A DNA stretch of 64,000 nucleotides, from positions 62,001 through 126,000 of the forward strand of contig JAEZMD010000018.1 in assembly GCA_023435745.1 (NCBI GenBank). Reading direction: 5' to 3'. A model generated the notes under the pieces. It saw only the letters and a program-made list of their open reading frames with translations. It was not told the origin of the DNA and searched no databases. Origin of the DNA: Bacillota bacterium. Its GTDB lineage: Bacteria > Bacillota > Clostridia > Acetivibrionales > DTU013. Position numbers and translations under genes: made by a program. Below, in pieces: positions 62,486 through 64,000 of the stretch (positions within the stretch are counted from its first letter, which is position 1; each line of letters starts with the position of its first letter).

Positions 62486-64000
62486 CAACGATAAAAGGCA
62501 CATTGTTGACGAGATTTTTGATTTCTATCAGGGTGAAAATGCACTGCTCAGTCTCACCAACGGGGGCGGAAAAAGCGTTCTGGTACAGCTTTTGCTGCAG
62601 CCCATCATACCCTACGCCAGGCTGCAGGGAAGGAGTATATCTGATTTTTTCAGGAAGCGCAAATATCCTGCCTATGTCCTTATCGAATGGAAGCTTGATG
62701 ACATGGGAGGGTACCTGACGACCGGAATATGCCTTGCTGGGTATGAGATGCAGGCGGGAGAAGGAATGGAAGAAAGGATCGGAATCCGGTATTTTACTTT
62801 TACCGTAAAGTATAATCGATCCAATCCGTTTGATCTGGAGAACATTCCTTTGGCTGTAAAGAAGGGGCAAATGGTCAATATATTGCCTTTCAAGGAGGCT
62901 GTTGCGCTGATAGCGGAGAAATCTCACGACCGGAAGCAGGAGATCTCATACTTCTCTTCCGATGAGGCCCAGGAATACGGAAGGCATCTGGCTACCTACA
63001 ATATCTCGCAGGACGAATGGAAGAATATAATTGTCAAAATCAATGACGACGAGGGCGGAGTCAAGGAAATATTCGAGAAGTGTAAAAACACCCAGCAGCT
63101 TATGAACGACTGGATACTCAAAACAGTCGAAAAAGTTATATACAGGGACAGAGAAGACAGCCGTAAGCTGGAGCGTATGCTGGAAAACCTGACGGACGAA
63201 ATGATTTCAAACGAGCAGTACATCTATGACAGGCAATTGATGACTGAATTTTTAGAAAAAATGCAGGAGTATTCAGGCGAAATTAAGCAGCTTTTGGAAG
63301 GACTTGATGATCAGAAGAAACTTGAAAACAACCTGTCGAAGTTATTTACATATATTGAAGAAGAAAATGAAAAAAACCAGGAAACATATCACAATAATAG
63401 CAATACAATCGCTGAATGCAGGAGGGAACTAGACAGGATCAATCTTGAAGAAAGATCGCTGGATTATTATGAATGTGAAAAGAAATATTTGAGGCATAAA
63501 GAAACCCATGATGAAGTAAGGATGCTTTATGAAGAAACCCAGGCGAGGCAAATGCAATGCAGGCTTGAACGTGATATCCAGAAAGCGGCGGAGCTCCTCG
63601 GCCATATTCGGGGGATTGATGCTGAGCTTGCGGGACTGGAAGAAAGGATTGCGCAAAGCAGGCAGGAAATCGGCAAAGATGATATACTGCATAGCCTTGA
63701 GTATTCGCTGAAGCTTGCTTATGAAGACAGGCTCAAAGAACTGGATACCATACTTGATAACCTCATAAGAGAACTGGACGGACTGCGGGATGTAAAGGAA
63801 CGTTGTATCAGGGAGTCGGATGAAGCCGGTTCGGAAAAGGAGAGATTGGGGAAAGAGGTCGCCGTTATACAGCACAAGATCAGGGATTTTGATGTAGAGG
63901 AAGAGAAGCTCAGGCAAAGGCTGGGATTGACCTATGCCAGGAACCTCTTCGGGGAAATGAGACCAGAGGATGTCAAGAAGGCTCTTGATGTATTGAATGG
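62433..64000 (+). CDS. jetC: Wadjet protein JetC (SMC/MukB-like ATPase), 3' end outside window
   Basis: GTG 62433 is preceded by GAGGAAAGG and opens a frame to the window end (522 residues seen). The N-terminal ATPase head has MSSLPQINRIRIVNF and Walker A LTNGGGKSVLVQ (residues 41-52). From about 250 onward the sequence is a long charged coiled coil (EEENEKNQETYHNN, RELDRINLEERSLDYYECEK and so on). The signature motif and Walker B lie beyond the window. JetC is the loop-extruding motor of Wadjet. Confidence 0.85.
   Translation, partial: MSSLPQINRIRIVNFSYNNDKRHIVDEIFDFYQGENALLSLTNGGGKSVLVQLLLQPIIPYARLQGRSISDFFRKRKYPAYVLIEWKLDDMGGYLTTGICLAGYEMQAGEGMEERIGIRYFTFTVKYNRSNPFDLENIPLAVKKGQMVNILPFKEAVALIAEKSHDRKQEISYFSSDEAQEYGRHLATYNISQDEWKNIIVKINDDEGGVKEIFEKCKNTQQLMNDWILKTVEKVIYRDREDSRKLERMLENLTDEMISNEQYIYDRQLMTEFLEKMQEYSGEIKQLLEGLDDQKKLENNLSKLFTYIEEENEKNQETYHNNSNTIAECRRELDRINLEERSLDYYECEKKYLRHKETHDEVRMLYEETQARQMQCRLERDIQKAAELLGHIRGIDAELAGLEERIAQSRQEIGKDDILHSLEYSLKLAYEDRLKELDTILDNLIRELDGLRDVKERCIRESDEAGSEKERLGKEVAVIQHKIRDFDVEEEKLRQRLGLTYARNLFGEMRPEDVKKALDVLN

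Noticed and set aside
59024..64000. Reading the SMC-like operon as a housekeeping MukBEF/MksBEF condensin
   Set aside because: The presence of a Toprim-like nuclease gene (E189, D252, D254) in the operon points to Wadjet rather than a plain chromosome condensin.

Overview
The window looks like the chromosome of an endospore-forming, Gram-positive anaerobe of the class Clostridia. The support is two copies of a spore photoproduct lyase gene, AGGAGG-type ribosome binding sites with frequent GTG/TTG starts, three S-layer-homology (SLH) surface proteins, type III glutamine synthetase with an ANTAR regulator, a clostripain-family lipoprotein and a molybdenum hydroxylase. A more exact placement (cellulolytic Clostridia such as Ruminiclostridium or Acetivibrio relatives) is only a guess. 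I see no rRNA, tRNA, CRISPR array or prophage.

Layout. 1-1.8 kb: UV repair pair uvsE-splB, with uvsE cut by the window edge; a second complete copy lies at 39.0-40.9 kb. 1.9-3.6 kb: a beta-propeller lipoprotein and a family-4-like uracil-DNA glycosylase. 3.7-9.1 kb: a tightly overlapping molybdenum hydroxylase operon (Mo, FAD and 2Fe-2S subunits, a membrane protein, a MobA/MocA-like nucleotidyltransferase and a P-loop NTPase). 9.2-11.4 kb: a TetR regulator with two matching 28-bp operators, ApbE and its probable FMN-carrier substrate. 11.5-12.4 kb: a lone amino-acid kinase. 12.4-27.1 kb: a block bounded by two direct copies of a BlaI-type promoter/operator. It holds a 2777-residue SLH/B-repeat surface protein, a subtilisin-like protease whose 3' end carries one arm of a REP/RAYT element, a clostripain-like lipoprotein, and a BlaI repressor next to a BlaR1-like protein that has lost its peptidase domain. 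27.2-27.9 kb holds gene debris around a DUF1697 gene.

28.0-39.0 kb: a two-component system followed by an unusual transporter cluster: FtsX-type permease, degenerate ABC ATPase, two sugar-type ABC permeases, HlyD-like adaptor, MacB-like membrane protein and a lipoprotein fusing a beta-propeller to an ABC solute-binding domain. 41.0-43.6 kb: HerA-like ATPase and a DUF559-like protein. 43.8-46.5 kb: an SLH protein and its probable AraC activator. 46.7-52.9 kb: a glutamine-economy locus. ANTAR regulator-purF-pyrG runs leftward and glnN rightward; both leaders carry an AAAGGY hexaloop hairpin that overlaps an intrinsic terminator in the same geometry. 53.0-58.8 kb: YlmH-like, MFS, SLH protein, FmdB-like zinc ribbon and YczE-like genes. 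59.0 kb to the end: a Wadjet-type SMC defence operon in the order jetD-jetA-jetB-jetC, with jetC cut by the window edge.

The signals most worth following up are the twin ANTAR-type leaders, the hybrid transporter cluster with its inactive-looking ATPase, the RAYT element bounded by a perfect 27-bp inverted repeat, the repeat-bounded 14.6-kb surface/protease block, and the jetD-first Wadjet operon, which shares a promoter module with a neighbouring gene.
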